Positions 1-10,890 of a stretch of DNA of 64,000 nucleotides are shown piece after piece (position 1 is the first letter of the stretch; every line of letters begins with the position of its first letter). A program made the translations under genes and the position numbers. Origin of the DNA: Scalesia atractyloides (Eukaryota; Streptophyta; Magnoliopsida; Asterales; Asteraceae); assembly GCA_947069175.1 (NCBI GenBank), contig CAMTDV010001633.1:60742102-60806101 (forward strand), given 5' to 3'. The notes beneath the pieces are model-generated. The model made no database searches and had not been told where the DNA came from. It saw only the letters and a list, made by a program, of their open reading frames with translations.

Positions 1-149
1 GCGGAATGCCTCTGTGGTGCACCATGTTTATAAGGGTCCTTGGCTAGACCCACCGTATCAGGTGGCTCTGCCTCATCTTCAATTAGGGGATCGTCATTTC
101 CGATTGGATATTTCATTGATTGGTCAAGATTGACGTACCCTTTGTCGGC

Positions 150-776
150 CTACAATTGAATTGGTAGGTTGTTTTGCTTCCGGTTGATCAATGCTTGATG
201 GGTTTTCACAAAAGGTCGTCCCAACACAAGTGGGGTATCATCGAGAATGATGAAGTCGGTTGGGACCACCGCTTGGTTTGTTTGTACCAACACATCCTCA
301 ACTACTCCCGTCGATTTTATCATCTTTCGATTGGATATAAAAATGGGGATTTGAAGTGGAGAAAAATCACTATTATTTAATTTTTCGAAGATATAGTTAG
401 GCATTATATTAACACAAAGATCTTTGTCGATGGTGATATTACTAATAAAGCTATTTTGAAAGAAACATGGAACCGATGTTATGTTAATTTCAAATTGTTC
501 ATCTTTTATTAGCGTAGTTTGATCATTTGTTAATTTTATGATGACCATTTCGTTATTTTTAGCGTTAGTGTTTAACTCTTTTAAAAACTTAGCATGAGTG
601 GATACCAAGCAATGGTTCTCGAAAGAAGGTGGTAAAATGTTAATTTCTTGAAAATTTGCTTTTCTTTCGAAATTTTTTATTGTTGACTTACTTGACTCAT
701 TGCTTGACTCATGCATAGGTTTTTCACTTACTTGTCTTCCATTTTTACTTCTTCGATTATTACCTCCTTGGTACAA
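150..776 (-). pseudogene. Gypsy retropepsin-like region, catalytic Asp not visible
   Basis: A 208-residue ORF. Residues about 110-200 follow the plant Athila/Tat protease layout: a strand ending in VNIMPNYIFEKLN, then DFIILDD and the signature PLVLGRPFVKTHQALI near the C-terminus. In active relatives the first strand carries D-x-G-A just before the INVMP motif. Here the equivalent is IDKDLCVNIMP, so the catalytic D-[ST]-G-A is gone. The N-terminal 70 residues are Asn/Ser/Lys rich and unrecognised. The reading continues past the stop to the left edge in recognisable linker-like sequence, so the stop may be a mutation. It slightly overlaps the next ORF (728-1177), as in a decayed polyprotein. 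Confidence 0.6.
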
Positions 777-1177
777 ACAGCCTCTTCCCTTGCTCTAGGT
801 TCTTTTAGTAACCGCTCAAGGGTTTTAAGATGTTCTATTATCTGTTCGGCATCGGGAAGGATAATTGGTGGTGTGTTAAACTGAGTGGGATAAATGTTCC
901 AATCAACGCTTGATTTTGGAGGCTCAAAACAAGGTTCCTCATAAAAATATGAGGCAGATGGTCGAAATAAGTCATAATATTGTACCGAGTGGGGATTACC
1001 ACAAATGGTACAATATTCTTCCTCATAATAATCATCCTCGAAGTAGTAGTGAGCGTAATCTCCTGAAATATTATTCCGTAAGAAAATATTCAGTAGTTTA
1101 CAAAGTCTTGGAACCCAGAAAACAACAAGTTGAAAACAGAAACAGAAGCTCACCACGGCCCCGTGTCTAGTGAACAC
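728..1177 (-). CDS. Gag-like / leader ORF of the gypsy-type element
   Basis: A 149-residue ORF immediately downstream, in element orientation, of the primer-binding site. It has a hydrophobic start, an acidic-aromatic segment (DYAHYYFEDDYYEEEY), a CTICGNPH cysteine pair and a charged C-terminal helix rich in E and K. I do not recognise a complete gag domain. Position is the main argument for gag. It may be a remnant left after a gag deletion or a lineage-specific leader ORF. Whether it is translated is unknown. Confidence 0.4.
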   Translation of the reverse strand: MFTRHGAVVSFCFCFQLVVFWVPRLCKLLNIFLRNNISGDYAHYYFEDDYYEEEYCTICGNPHSVQYYDLFRPSASYFYEEPCFEPPKSSVDWNIYPTQFNTPPIILPDAEQIIEHLKTLERLLKEPRAREEAVCTKEVIIEEVKMEDK

Positions 1178-1388
1178 GGCCCGTGGTCAGACTTTGTATC
1201 TGGGCGTTTTTAAAAAGAAATTGTTTTAGTAATCTGCAGCACGGGGCGTGTCCAGTGGGCACGGCCCATGTTCAGCTTACTGTAAAAATTAATATTACCT
1301 AAAAATAAGAAAACAACCGTGCAGTTTTGAAAACGGTTTTGAAAAATGAGTAGGATGTCGATTTTAAACTTTCTTAAAATCCTTGTGT

Positions 1389-1405
1389 CCCAGGCAACGG
1401 TGCCA
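1389..1405 (-). other. Primer-binding site complementary to tRNA-Asp
   Basis: The plus strand reads CCCAGGCAACGGTGCCA. The 3' end of plant tRNA-Asp (GUC), recalled from general knowledge, is CCCCGGCAACGGCGCCA, which would give 15 of 17 matches. On the minus strand the site begins TGGCACCGTTGCC, the usual start of a PBS, a few bases after the LTR end. This fixes the element's direction (minus) and puts its 5' LTR at coordinates above about 1412. Confidence 0.75.
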
Positions 1406-2558
1406 AAAACTTGGTGTGTGCTAAGCGTACTATATTTTTATTGTCATTTTTAGACCATTTTACGCATAGTCAAGTTTTAAATTATAAACACAATATTCTA
1501 CTAACACTAAACACACACTAGGGTAAGTGTACCCATCGTAAGCGTAGTATAGCGTTGGTAAGATACCGAGATCGTTGAAGGACACAAGAGCTTTTAATAC
1601 CGGTTTATCGTCAACGTCTAATCAATCTAAATTTTTTATAAAAGTTTTAAAACATAAAGATGAGTAAAAAGATAAATAAAATAAAATGAAATACAAATAG
1701 ACAAGATAGAATCACTTGGAACCAACTTCTCTTTTATGTATCCTTTGATGGTTTTCGCACTTTTGGACTTTTAAAAGATTATCTTAGTTATAGTAGTAGG
1801 CCCCTCTTTTGAAGGTGACGTTACCCTCAACCCAGTGGTTTGAGTCAGCAGGGATACAATCCCAAAAGGTCAGAACATTGGAAGACAATTAAGTAAGTTA
1901 TTAATGTTAAAAGTGGTAGGCCCCTCTTTTGAAGGTGACGTTATCCTCGGCAAAGTGGTTTGAGTCAGCAGGGATATAATCCCAAGTAGTCGGTTTAAAG
2001 TATTAATAGTAGTTACATATGAGGGGTTCAAGCCATTCGCGCCCCCGCCATCCAATACCCATTGAGCATTAAAGGAGGCCCTAATAGGCTTGAACCAAGT
2101 CCTCGTAGGATCTATACACTGAACGATACAAGAACTTCATTAAACCACCCTTCTAACCCCCTTCCAAGTAGTTAACGCGCTTTATATAGACCGTAAAGAC
2201 ACGAATGAGCAAATCAATGACATCATGAAGAAATAGTTAACAAAATTCACTTTCAACATAAGAAACTAGTTATTAAAGTCATTAATACAAACCCAAATAA
2301 AAAGTGCCGGAAGATTAAAAACTAAAAGTAATACATAAAAGATTAGTCTTCACCAAGTGATGTAAGGAATTTAGCCAAGCATGACCTTTGTTTGACAAGA
2401 ACCCTTACAATCTATCTTGGATCCCGAGACTACTACACACTCTAAAGATGGAAGATGGATGATGGTGGTGGGTGTTGGTGTTATAGTGGCGGTGGAGTGG
2501 TGGCAAAGTGAGGGAGAAGTGGTTTGCCAAGGGATGCCTTTGAGGTGAACCAAGCACA

Positions 2559-2571
2559 TCTATTTATATCC
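2559..2571 (-). promoter_or_regulatory. TATA box of the LTR promoter (first of five)
   Basis: On the minus strand the sequence is GGATATAAATAGA, a good plant TATA box. The same box sits at the equivalent place in each tandem unit: about 3770-3781, 4980-4991, 6200-6211 and 7440-7450. The last reads GCTATAAATAGG, the best match. All are downstream, in element orientation, of the cluster of CACGGCCCCGTG words and upstream of a region reading ATGTGCTTGG. Five intact promoters in one LTR is unusual. Confidence 0.6.
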
Positions 2572-2584
2572 AGAACAGAGCCCT

Positions 2585-2900
2585 AACCACGGCCCTGTGC
2601 GAGCTGGACACGGCCCCGTGGTGACCAATTTCTCTTCCTTCATTAACTGCAGATGTCAGGTCTTGTACGAACACGCCCCGTGGTTACCGAGGACGGCCCC
2701 GTGGTCAATGTACTTGCCGTACTATCAAGATTTTGCGAATCTTAGAGTTGACCATGGCCCATGGAGAGCTGGACACGGCCCCGTGGTGGCCTGAAATCAA
2801 TAATTTGTCTTTTTCTACAGGGCTTGATGCTGGTCACGGGGTGTGGTGAGCTGGGCACGGGGCGTGGTGTGTTGGGAACGGCCCCGTGGTCAGCTTCTGT
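2585..2900. repeat. Cluster of self-complementary CACGGCCCCGTG words
   Basis: The 12-mer CACGGCCCCGTG, its half GACACGGCCCGTGG and variants such as CACGGGGCGTGG recur many times within about 300 bp. They are separated by 10-60 bp of non-repeated sequence such as TTCTCTTCCTTCATTAAC. The same cluster recurs in all five units (about 3800-4105, 5008-5320, 6228-6560, 7465-7745) and more weakly at 1150-1275. GC content is much higher than in surrounding DNA. The words lie just upstream of the TATA box in element orientation, where U3 regulatory elements would be. The short ORFs over this region come from the repeated word and are not genes. Confidence 0.75.
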
Positions 2901-5900
2901 TTCTCTTGTTTTTGCTCTTGGGATGCTGTCGAGGGGCCAGGCATGTCACGTTATTTCTTCTTCTTGTATTTTGTGTTGGTTTTAGCCGCTAATTTGCTAC
3001 TTTTATTCGTTTAAGCTCTTTTAGTCCTGTAAATTAAAAAGGAACAAGAAACATGCATTTTTCAACATTAGTACTGAAAAGGGGTTGGTCTTATGCCTCG
3101 TTTGATGTAATTTATATGTTGCATTTTGTGCACATCACCCCTCTTTTGAAGGTGACGTTACCCTCGGCTAAGTGGTTTGAGTCAGTAGGGATATAATCCC
3201 AAGTAGTCGGTTTAAAGTATTAATAGTAGTTTACATATGAGGGGTTCAAGCCATTCGCGCCACGGCCATCCAATACCCATCGAGCATTAAAGGAGGCCCT
3301 AATAGTCTTGAACCAAGTCCTCGTAGGGTCTATACACTAAACGAGACAAGAACTTTACCAAACCACCCTTCTAACCCCCTTCCAAGTAGTTAACGCGCTT
3401 TATATAGACCGTAAAGACACGAATGAGCAAATCAATGACATCATGAAGAAATGGTTAAGAAAATTCACTTTCAACATAAGAAACTAGTTATTAAAGTCAT
3501 TAATACAAACCCAAATAAAAAGTGCCGAAAGATTAAAAACTAAAAGCAATACATAAAAGATTAGTCTTCACCAAGTGATGTAAGGAATTTAGCCAAGCAT
3601 GGCCTTTGTTTGACAAGAACCCTTACAATCTATCTTGGATCCCGAGACTACTACACACTCTAAAGATGGATGATGGTGGTGGGTGTTGGTGTTGTAGTGG
3701 TGGTGCAGTGGTGGCAATGTGAGGGAAAAGTGGTTTGCCAAGGGATGCCTTTGAGGTGAACCAAGCACATCTATTTATATCCAGAACAGAGCCCTAACCA
3801 CGGCCCTGTGCGCGCTGGACACGGCCCGTTGGTGACCAATTTCTCTTCCTTCATTAACTGCAGATGTCAGGTCTTGTACGAACACGCCCGTGGTTACCGA
3901 GGACGGCCCCGTGGTCAATGTACTTGCTGTACTATCAAGATTTTGCGAATCTTAGAGTTGACCACGGCCCATGGAGAGCTGGACACGGCCCCGTGGTGGC
4001 CTGAAATCAATAATTTGTCTTTTTCTACAGGCTTGATGCTGGTCACGGGGTGTGGTGAGCTGGGCACGGGGCGTGGTGTGTTGGGAACGGCCCCGTGGTC
4101 AGCTTCTGTTCTCTTGTTTTTGCTCTTGGGATGCTGTCGAGGGGCCAGGCATGTCACGTTATTTCTTCTTCTTGTATTTTGTGTTGGTTTTAGCTGCTAA
4201 TTTGCTTCTTTTATCCGTTTAAGCTCTTTTAGTCCTGTAAATTAAAAAGGAACAAGAAACATGCATTTTTCAACATTAGTACCGAAAAGGGGTTGGTCTT
4301 ATGCCTCGTTTGATGTAATTTATATGTTGCATTTTGTGCACCCCTCTTTTGAAGGTGTCGTTACCCTCGGCTAAGTGGTTTGAGTCAGCAGGGATATAAT
4401 CCCAAGTAGTCGGTTTAAAGTATTAATAGTAGTTTACATATGAGGGGTTCAAGCCATTCGCGCCCCCGCAATCCAATACCCATTGAGCATTAAAGGAGGC
4501 CCTAATAGGCTTGAACTAAGTCCTCGTAGGGTCTATACACTGAACGAGACAAGAACTTTACCAAACCACCCTTCTAACCCCCTTCCAAGTAGTTAACGCG
4601 CTTTATATAGACCGTAAAGACACGAATGAGCAAATCAATGACATCATGAAGAAATGGTTAAGAAAATTTACTTTCAACATAAGAAACTAGTTATAAAAGT
4701 CATTAATACAAACCCAAATAAAAAGTGCCGAAAGATTAAAAACTAAAAGTAATACATAAAAGATTAGTCTTCACCAAGTGATGTAAGGAATTTTGCCAAG
4801 CATGGCCTTTGTTTGACAAGAACCCTTACAATCTATCTTGGATCCCGAGACTACTACACACTCTAAAGATGGAAGATGGATGATGGTGGTGGGTGTTGGT
4901 GTTGTAGTGGTGGTGGAGTGGTGGCAAAGTGAGGGAGAAGTGGTTTGCCAAGGGATGCCTTTGAGGTGAACCAAGCACATCTATTTATATCCAGAACAGA
5001 GCCCTAACCACGGCCCCGTGCGCGCTGGACACGGCCCCGTGGTGACCAATTTCTCTTCCTTCATTAACTACAGATGTCAGGTCTTGTACGAACACACCCC
5101 GTGGTTACCGAGGACGGCCCCGTGGTCAATGTACTTGTTGTACTATCAAGATTTTGCGAATCTTAGAGTTAACCACGACCCGTGGAGAGCTGGACACGGC
5201 TCCGTGGTGGCCTGAAATCAATAATTTGTCTTTTTCTGCAGGGCTTGATGCTGGTCACAGGGTGTGGTGAGCTGGGCACGGGGCGTGGTGTGTTGGGAAC
5301 GGCCCCATGGTCAGCTTCTGTTTCTTTTGTTTTTGCTCTTGGGATGCTGTCGAGGGGCCAGGCATGTCACGTTATTTCTTCTTCTTGTATTTTGTGTTGG
5401 TTTTAGCTGCTAATTTGCTTCTTTTATTCGTTTAAGTTCTTTTAGTACTGTAAATTAAAAAGGAACAAAGAAACATGCTTTTTTCAACATTAGTACTCAA
5501 AAGGGGTTGGTTTTATGCCTCGTTTGATGTAATTTATATGTTGCGTTTTGTGCACATTACCCATCTTTTGAAGGTGACGTTACCCTCGGCTAAGTGGTTT
5601 TAGTCAGCAAGGATACAATCCCAAGTAGTCGGTTTAAAGTATTAATAGTAGTTTACATATGAGGGGTTCAAGCCATTTGCGCCCCCGCCATCCAATACCC
5701 GTTGAGCATTAAAGGAGGCCCTAATAGGCTTGAACCAAGTCCTCGTAGGATCTATACACTGAACGAGACAAGAACTTTACCAAACCACCCTTCTAACCCC
5801 CTTCCAAGTAGTTAACGCGCTTTATATAGACCGTAAAGACACGAATGAGCAAATCAATGACATCATGAAGAAATGGTTAAGAAAATTCACTTTCAACATA

Positions 5901-8466
5901 AGAAACTAGTTATTAAAGTCATTAATACAAACCCAACTAAAAAGTGCCGAAAGATTAAAAACTAAAAGTAATACATAAAAGATTCGTCTTCACCAAGTGA
6001 TGTCAGGAATTTAGCCAAGCATGGCCTTTGTTTGACAAGAACCCTTACAATATATCTTGGATCCCGAGACTACTACACACTCTAAAGATGGAAGATTGAT
6101 GATGGTGGTGGGTGTTGGTGTTGTATTGGTGGTGGAGTGGTGGCAAAGTGAGGGAGAAGTGGTTTACCAAGGGATGCCTTTGAGGTGAACCAAGCACATC
6201 TATTTATATCCAAAACAGAGCCCTAACCAAGGCCCCGTGCCCGCTGGACACGGTCCCGTGGTGACCAATTTCTCTTCCTTCATTAACTGCAGATGTCAGG
6301 TCTTGTACGAACACGCCCCATGGTGACCGAGGACGGCCCCGTGGTCAATGTACTTGCTGTACTATCAAGATTTTGCGAATCTTAGAGTTTACCACGGCCC
6401 GTGGAGAGCTGGACACGGCCCCGTGGTGGCCTGAAATCAATAATTTGTCTTTTTCTACAAGGCTTGATGCTGGTCACGGGGTGTGGTGAGCTGGGCACGG
6501 GGCATGGTGAGCTGGGCACGGGGCGTGGTGTGTTGGGAACGGCCCCGTGGTCAGCTTCTGTTTCTCTTGTTTTTGCTCTTGGGATGCTGCCGAGGGGCCA
6601 TGCATGTCACGTTATTTCTTCTTCTTGTATTTTGTGTTGGTTTTAGCTGCTAATTTGCTTCTTTTATTCGTTTAAGCTCTTTTAGTCCTGTAAATTAAAA
6701 AGGAACAAAGAAACATGCTTTTTCCAACACTAGTACTGAAAAAGGATTGGTTTTATGTCTCGTTTGAGGTAATTTATATGTTGCATTTTGTGCACATCAC
6801 CCCTCTTTTGAAGGTGACGCTACCCTCGGCTAAGGGGTTTGAGTCAGCAGGGATACAATCCCAAGTAGCCGGTTTAAAGTATTAATAGTAGTTTACATAT
6901 GAGGGGTTCAAGCCATTCGCGCCCCCTCCATCCAATACCCGTTGAACATTGAAGGAGACCCTAATAGGCTTGAACCAAGTCCTCGCAGGATCTATACACT
7001 GAACGAGACAAGAACTTTACCAAACCACCCTTCTAACCCCCTTCCAAGTAGTTAACGCGCTTTATATAGACCGTAAAGACACGAATGAGCAAATCAATTA
7101 CATCATGAAGAAATGGTTAAGAAAATTTACTTTCAACATAAGAAACTAGTTATTAAAGTTATTAATACAAACCCAAATAAAAAGTGCCGGAAGATTAAAA
7201 ACTAAAAGTAATACATAAAAGATTAGTCTTCACCAAGTGATGTAAGGAATTTAGCCAAGCATGGCCTTTGTTTCACAAGAACCCTTACAATATATCTTGG
7301 ATTTCGAGACTACTACACACTCTAAAGATGGAAGATGGATGATGGTGGTGGGGTGTTGGTGTTGTAGTGGTGGTGGAGTGGTGGCAAAGTGAGAGAGAAG
7401 TGGTTTGCCAAGGATGCCTTTGTAGGTAACCAAGCACCCCTATTTATAGCCTGAACAGAAGCCCGGCCACGGCCCCGTGTCCAGCGGACACGGCCCGTGG
7501 CCAACATCCTTCTCTTTCTTCATTAATTGCATTTGTTAGTAGAGGGCCCCACACGACCCGTGGCCTCTGGGCACGGCCCCGTGGTCAACTGTTCACTGTA
7601 CTATCCAGATTCTGCAAATCTTATAGTTGACCAAGGCCCGTGTTACTCTGGACACGACTCGTGGTGGGCGTAGAAGCTTCTGAATGTTTTGTCTTGTAGT
7701 GCAGGGCTTGACCACGCCCCGTGCTTGGTGGACACGGCCCGTGCTCATCTTCTGTGATCTGGTTTTTTTTGTCTTTTGGGGTGTTGCTGAGGAGTCGGGC
7801 ATGGCTTGTTATTCCGTCTTTCCTTATTGATGTTGGTTTTAGCTGCTTATTTGCTTCTTTTGTTCGTTTGAGCTCTTTTTATCCTGAAAATACAAAAGGA
7901 ACAAAGAAACTTGCTTTTTCCAACTTTAGTACTAAAAAAGGGTTAGTTTTATGCCTCATTTGATATAATTTATATGTTGCATTTTGTGTACATCAAGAGG
8001 CCACGAGAAGTTGATGATCTCATTGAAGAAATTTCCATGAATAGCTAGCTACCAATGGCATAATCCAACAGCAACACGAGGAGGAAGACAAGGTCTATAT
8101 CAAGTGGATGCGGTTACTTCACTTACTGCTCAAATTGAGGCCCTAACAACTTGCCTCAACCAATTAAGCAAAGCATAAGTTAATGCGGTCACCTCCGACT
8201 TCAACAACTCTCCTTAAGATGGCCAAACATCGCCTTTGGAAGTTGAGCAAGTTGAATTTAACAACACCAACCGCTAACAAAACAACCCTTATAGCAACAC
8301 TTACAATCCGGGTTGGCAAAACATCCTAACTTCAGTTGGAGAGACCTGGGGAAATAATGCCCAACTTCCCAGTTTTAGGCAACAACAACAAAGGCAACCT
8401 CAACAAAATTTTCAACGAAGATGCCAAAGCCAATATCAAGTACCCAAAAAGCCTAATGGTCCTCCC

Positions 8467-8955
8467 TTGGAAGATTTGTTTGCAAAATTTATAGCCGAAT
8501 CCAAAACCCGTTATATACAATATGAAGAAAGGATTCGCATGCATGAAGCCGATTTAAAGAGCCAAAAGGCCTCACTTCAAGCAACTGAAACTCAACTTGG
8601 CCAAGTTGCAAAAATTGTTTTAGAAAGACCACAAAGAAGGCTTCCAAGCAACATGAAAACAAACCCCAAGGAAAATGTAAGTACTATAACTCTAAGGAAC
8701 AACAAAGTCTATCTGGATCCTCCATGTGCAACCACAAGTATCAACTCGAGTCCATCGCCTGTGGATTTAACGCGAGTACCCGATGTTGAACCTATCAAAG
8801 AAACCAACAAGTTGATCCTTCAACCACTACTAGCATGCTACCAAATGATGATAATGGCCCGGTTGGAAATCAAGGGGAAAGTCCCTATGTCCAAACAAAA
8901 AATGGGGATCGCAAGGCATATAGACTACATGTGCCTTATCCGGGTCGATCGATAA
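8467..8955 (+). CDS. Gag C-terminal fragment of the Athila-like element
   Basis: A 162-residue open segment. EDLFAKFIAESKTR, then a helical stretch with SLQATETQLGQVAKIV, then ERPQRRLPSNMKTNPKEN and ITLRNNKVYLDPP, match the conserved end of plant Athila/Tat gag ('VQIGQLA…RPQGALPSNTE…ITLRSGK'). The Met start is internal, because upstream residues belong to the same domain in other frames. It functions only as a remnant. Confidence 0.7.
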   Translation: MEDLFAKFIAESKTRYIQYEERIRMHEADLKSQKASLQATETQLGQVAKIVLERPQRRLPSNMKTNPKENVSTITLRNNKVYLDPPCATTSINSSPSPVDLTRVPDVEPIKETNKLILQPLLACYQMMIMARLEIKGKVPMSKQKMGIARHIDYMCLIRVDR

Positions 8956-9421
8956 AGCAAAAGACGGATGAGCAATATCAAAAGTTCACCGACCTCTTAG
9001 CCAAATTCATAAGAACCTACCTTTCATTGAAGTGGTCCAGCAAATGCCCAAGTATTGAAAACTCCTAAATATTTATTGAGCAGTAAAAGAAATCTTGACC
9101 AAGCTATCAAAATACTAGCTAAAGAATGCACCGCGGTTATTCAAAGAAGTTTACCACAAAAATGACCGATCTATGGCGATTCTCTCTACCATGCACTATT
9201 GGTTAAATGCTGATCACTTATGCTCTAGCCGATCTTGGTGCAAGCATAAACGTGATGCCAATTCATATTTATGACAAGCTAAATCTTGGCATAACACAAC
9301 CACTTTAAGCTACCATAGAGCTAGCTGATGGATCCATGAAGCAACCCAGTGTAGTAATTGAAAATCTATTGGTGAAAATTGGTAAGTTAATTTTTTCCAG
9401 GCCGATTTTGTCATTTTACGT

Positions 9422-9646
9422 ATGGGAGGAGACAACACGTTGCCTTTGATTTTGGGACGACCCTTTCTAGCCACCACTAGAGCCATGATAGACATGAGTG
9501 AAGGGATTCTCAAAATTTGTGTCAGCAATGAAGAACTCAATTACACCGATGGAGGAAAAGAATATATGTCAAATGATCTATTCGATGTGGCCAACTTTAT
9601 TGATACTCATCCTGACTATCACTTAAAGAAGGCTAAAGGAATCTAA
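9422..9646 (+). CDS. Protease C-terminal fragment of the Athila-like element
   Basis: 74 residues starting within the retropepsin domain. LPLILGRPFLATTRAMIDMS is the conserved C-terminal strand and helix of Athila/Tat proteases, followed by the typical ILKICVSNEE strand. The Asp-containing DLGASINVMP lies upstream at about 9230-9262 in a different frame, so at least one frameshift separates the halves of the domain. Confidence 0.65.
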   Translation: MGGDNTLPLILGRPFLATTRAMIDMSEGILKICVSNEELNYTDGGKEYMSNDLFDVANFIDTHPDYHLKKAKGI

Positions 9647-9819
9647 GTTACACCTATATGTGAGAGTCAAGCGGGAGGGGTTTTAAATGATACTAGGTGG
9701 ATCGATCGCTAGTGGGACACTAACCTAGAGTGGACAAAGAAGAAACCATACCGCATGAGAGGGGATAAGTACTGTGGGGATTTCAAGTATCTCCATCCAA
9801 TAGAAATAACAGGAAAACA

Positions 9820-10890
9820 ATGTACACCTCAAGTAGTGGATTGGATTATATCAAAGTTGTCTTTGAAAGCTTTCATTCAAATCAATATATAACATCAAAT
9901 GGAATACATGTGTTTGCAGATGTCCTCAACTTTGAAGAAAAGAAGAGAGACAAGAAATCATCGTCATACAGGCTCTTCTGTACCAGTACAATGCTGGTAA
10001 TCACGCATGTTATTTATTGGTATAATTTAATCGATCATTTTAATCACATATGTTATTTGACTTACAACGAGATAAGCACTATGGCTGATATTTACTGTTG
10101 TGGAACGGCTCAGATTTTTTGGTTCAAATTTTAGAGATATCATGAAAAAGTATGGAGTGAAGAAACTGGAACTAATTGAACTTATCTTTATTCTAATCCT
10201 TTAAGGGAAACATTTCTATGTTATATACCTTCAATTTAAAAACCGGAAAAGTTGAGCTAATTAATAACTCAACTGTCGAGCAAGATTTTGGTAAAAGATA
10301 CAAAAGACTTCCAGAAACACTGGTATGTAAAACCACTTATAAAACATTTTTAGTAATCACACACATTGTATGAAAAATACACCCACATTATGAAATAAGG
10401 TATATTGTATAATATCATAATCACGCACATTGGTTGTATCAATCACTCATGTTAGTAATAGTAGCCGCATTATTATGATGCACGTTATAGGTATACAATC
10501 ACCCATATTTTTATATGATTCTAGCTAAGAATATTGGTATTAAACCTGAAAAGCCACTTAAAAGCTACAGAAGGAATAGCAAAAATGGAGTATGCTCAAA
10601 TCGAAAGAAAAGAATGAATTGGATAACTCTTGAAAATCAAGTGGAATGTGGGGTGTTTACCATGAGACACATGGAAGCCTACAAAGGGACATCACCATGG
10701 TCTTGTGGGTTTGTCAAAGAATCAGAATCACAACAAAGACAACTTTGATTCATGAGATACAAATATCTGAATAAGAATTATCTGAGTACAATCTGATAAG
10801 AAGAGAGATCTATGACGAGGCAAAAAAGTTTGACAAGAGGCAAGACAAAGGGAAAATGTTAAAGGATGTGGAGAAAAAAATTGCTAAAGG
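9820..10890 (+). pseudogene. Ulp1-like (C48) cysteine protease gene of a transposon, decayed
   Basis: Three blocks match the Ulp1/C48 domain found in plant MULE and CACTA elements. Block 1 (about 9918-9999) is LNFEEKKRDKKSSSYRLFC, ending at a GTAATC donor. Block 2 (about 10200-10321) has GKHFYV with the catalytic His, then after a frameshift NLKTGKVELINNSTVEQDF, where Asn sits in the place usually held by the catalytic Asp. A GTATGTAA donor follows at 10322. Block 3 starts after an AG at about 10528 and includes VECGVFTMRHMEAYKG with the Cys and W-x-CGF. A trailing EIYDEAKKFDKRQ helix follows. Frameshifts and the Asp-to-Asn change argue for a pseudogene. Such proteases are normally fused to, or carried by, DNA transposons. 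Confidence 0.6.

Larger units (their letters stand above)
1..1411 (-). mobile_element. Internal region (5' part) of a Ty3/gypsy-type element
   Basis: Read on the minus strand, this is the stretch between a 5' LTR (at higher coordinates) and an off-window reverse-transcriptase region. A primer-binding site lies at 1389-1405, followed by a gag-like ORF (1177-728) and a retropepsin-like ORF (776-150). Copies of the palindromic word CACGGCCCCGTG seen in the LTR also occur in the leader (about 1150-1275). The usual gag of Athila/Tat elements is about 600 residues, whereas here only about 150 residues precede the protease region. The element therefore looks gag-deleted and non-autonomous. The remaining pol lies left of the window or is missing. 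Confidence 0.7.
1412..7995 (-). repeat. Giant 5' LTR of the gypsy-type element (about 6.6 kb)
   Basis: The LTR end nearest the PBS reads TGGTGTGTGC on the plus strand, so the minus strand ends in CA. The opposite end is taken at 7995, where the plus strand ends ...GTACATCA, giving a minus-strand start TGATGTACACAAAATGC. That sequence also begins the tandem units inside (TGATGTGCACAAAATGC). Immediately right of 7995 plus-strand Athila-like gag begins. The LTR consists of a unique tail (1412-1800) plus a tandem array of promoter-bearing units. The second LTR lies outside the window, so length and boundaries cannot be confirmed by LTR-LTR comparison. An alternative is that the array is independent satellite-like DNA next to a shorter LTR. 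Confidence 0.55.
1921..7995 (-). repeat. Five tandem units of about 1.2 kb inside the LTR
   Basis: Each unit starts on the plus strand with CCCCTCTTTTGAAGGTGACG or a close variant, at 1921, 3138, 4341, 5560 and 6800. Spacings are 1217, 1203, 1219, 1240 and about 1196 bp. An extra 120-bp copy of the head (1801-1920) precedes the first unit. The first four units are very alike. The rightmost is clearly more diverged, especially in its CACGGCC-rich part (7460-7760). The fourth unit carries an internal duplication of about 22 bp (GAGCTGGGCACGGGGC, around 6489-6530), which explains its greater length. The high identity suggests recent amplification by unequal exchange. Confidence 0.85.
7996..9646 (+). 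pseudogene. Athila-like Ty3/gypsy gag-protease remnant
   Basis: Reading with frameshifts, 8000-8170 gives the Athila gag C-terminal hallmark (…EISMNS / QWHNP… / VDAVTSLTAQIEALTT). It continues with NPYSNTYNPGWQN and a Gln-rich spacer, then an uninterrupted 162-residue segment at 8467-8955 (EDLFAKFIAES … LRNN). The protease follows: YALADLGASINVMP at about 9220-9265 and PLILGRPFLATTRAMID at 9440-9495. The catalytic Asp of DLGA is kept. Several stops and shifts show it is dead. The 5' side is cut off at 7996 by the minus-strand LTR, so the minus-strand element inserted into this one. No RT is seen downstream; C48-type transposon sequence begins near 9820. Confidence 0.75.

Noticed and set aside
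2597..6646. Series of 60-130 residue ORFs rich in Pro, Trp, Gly and His across the tandem array
   Set aside because: They arise from reading the GC-rich palindromic word CACGGCCCCGTG and repeat with the array. They occur on both strands and do not resemble any protein.
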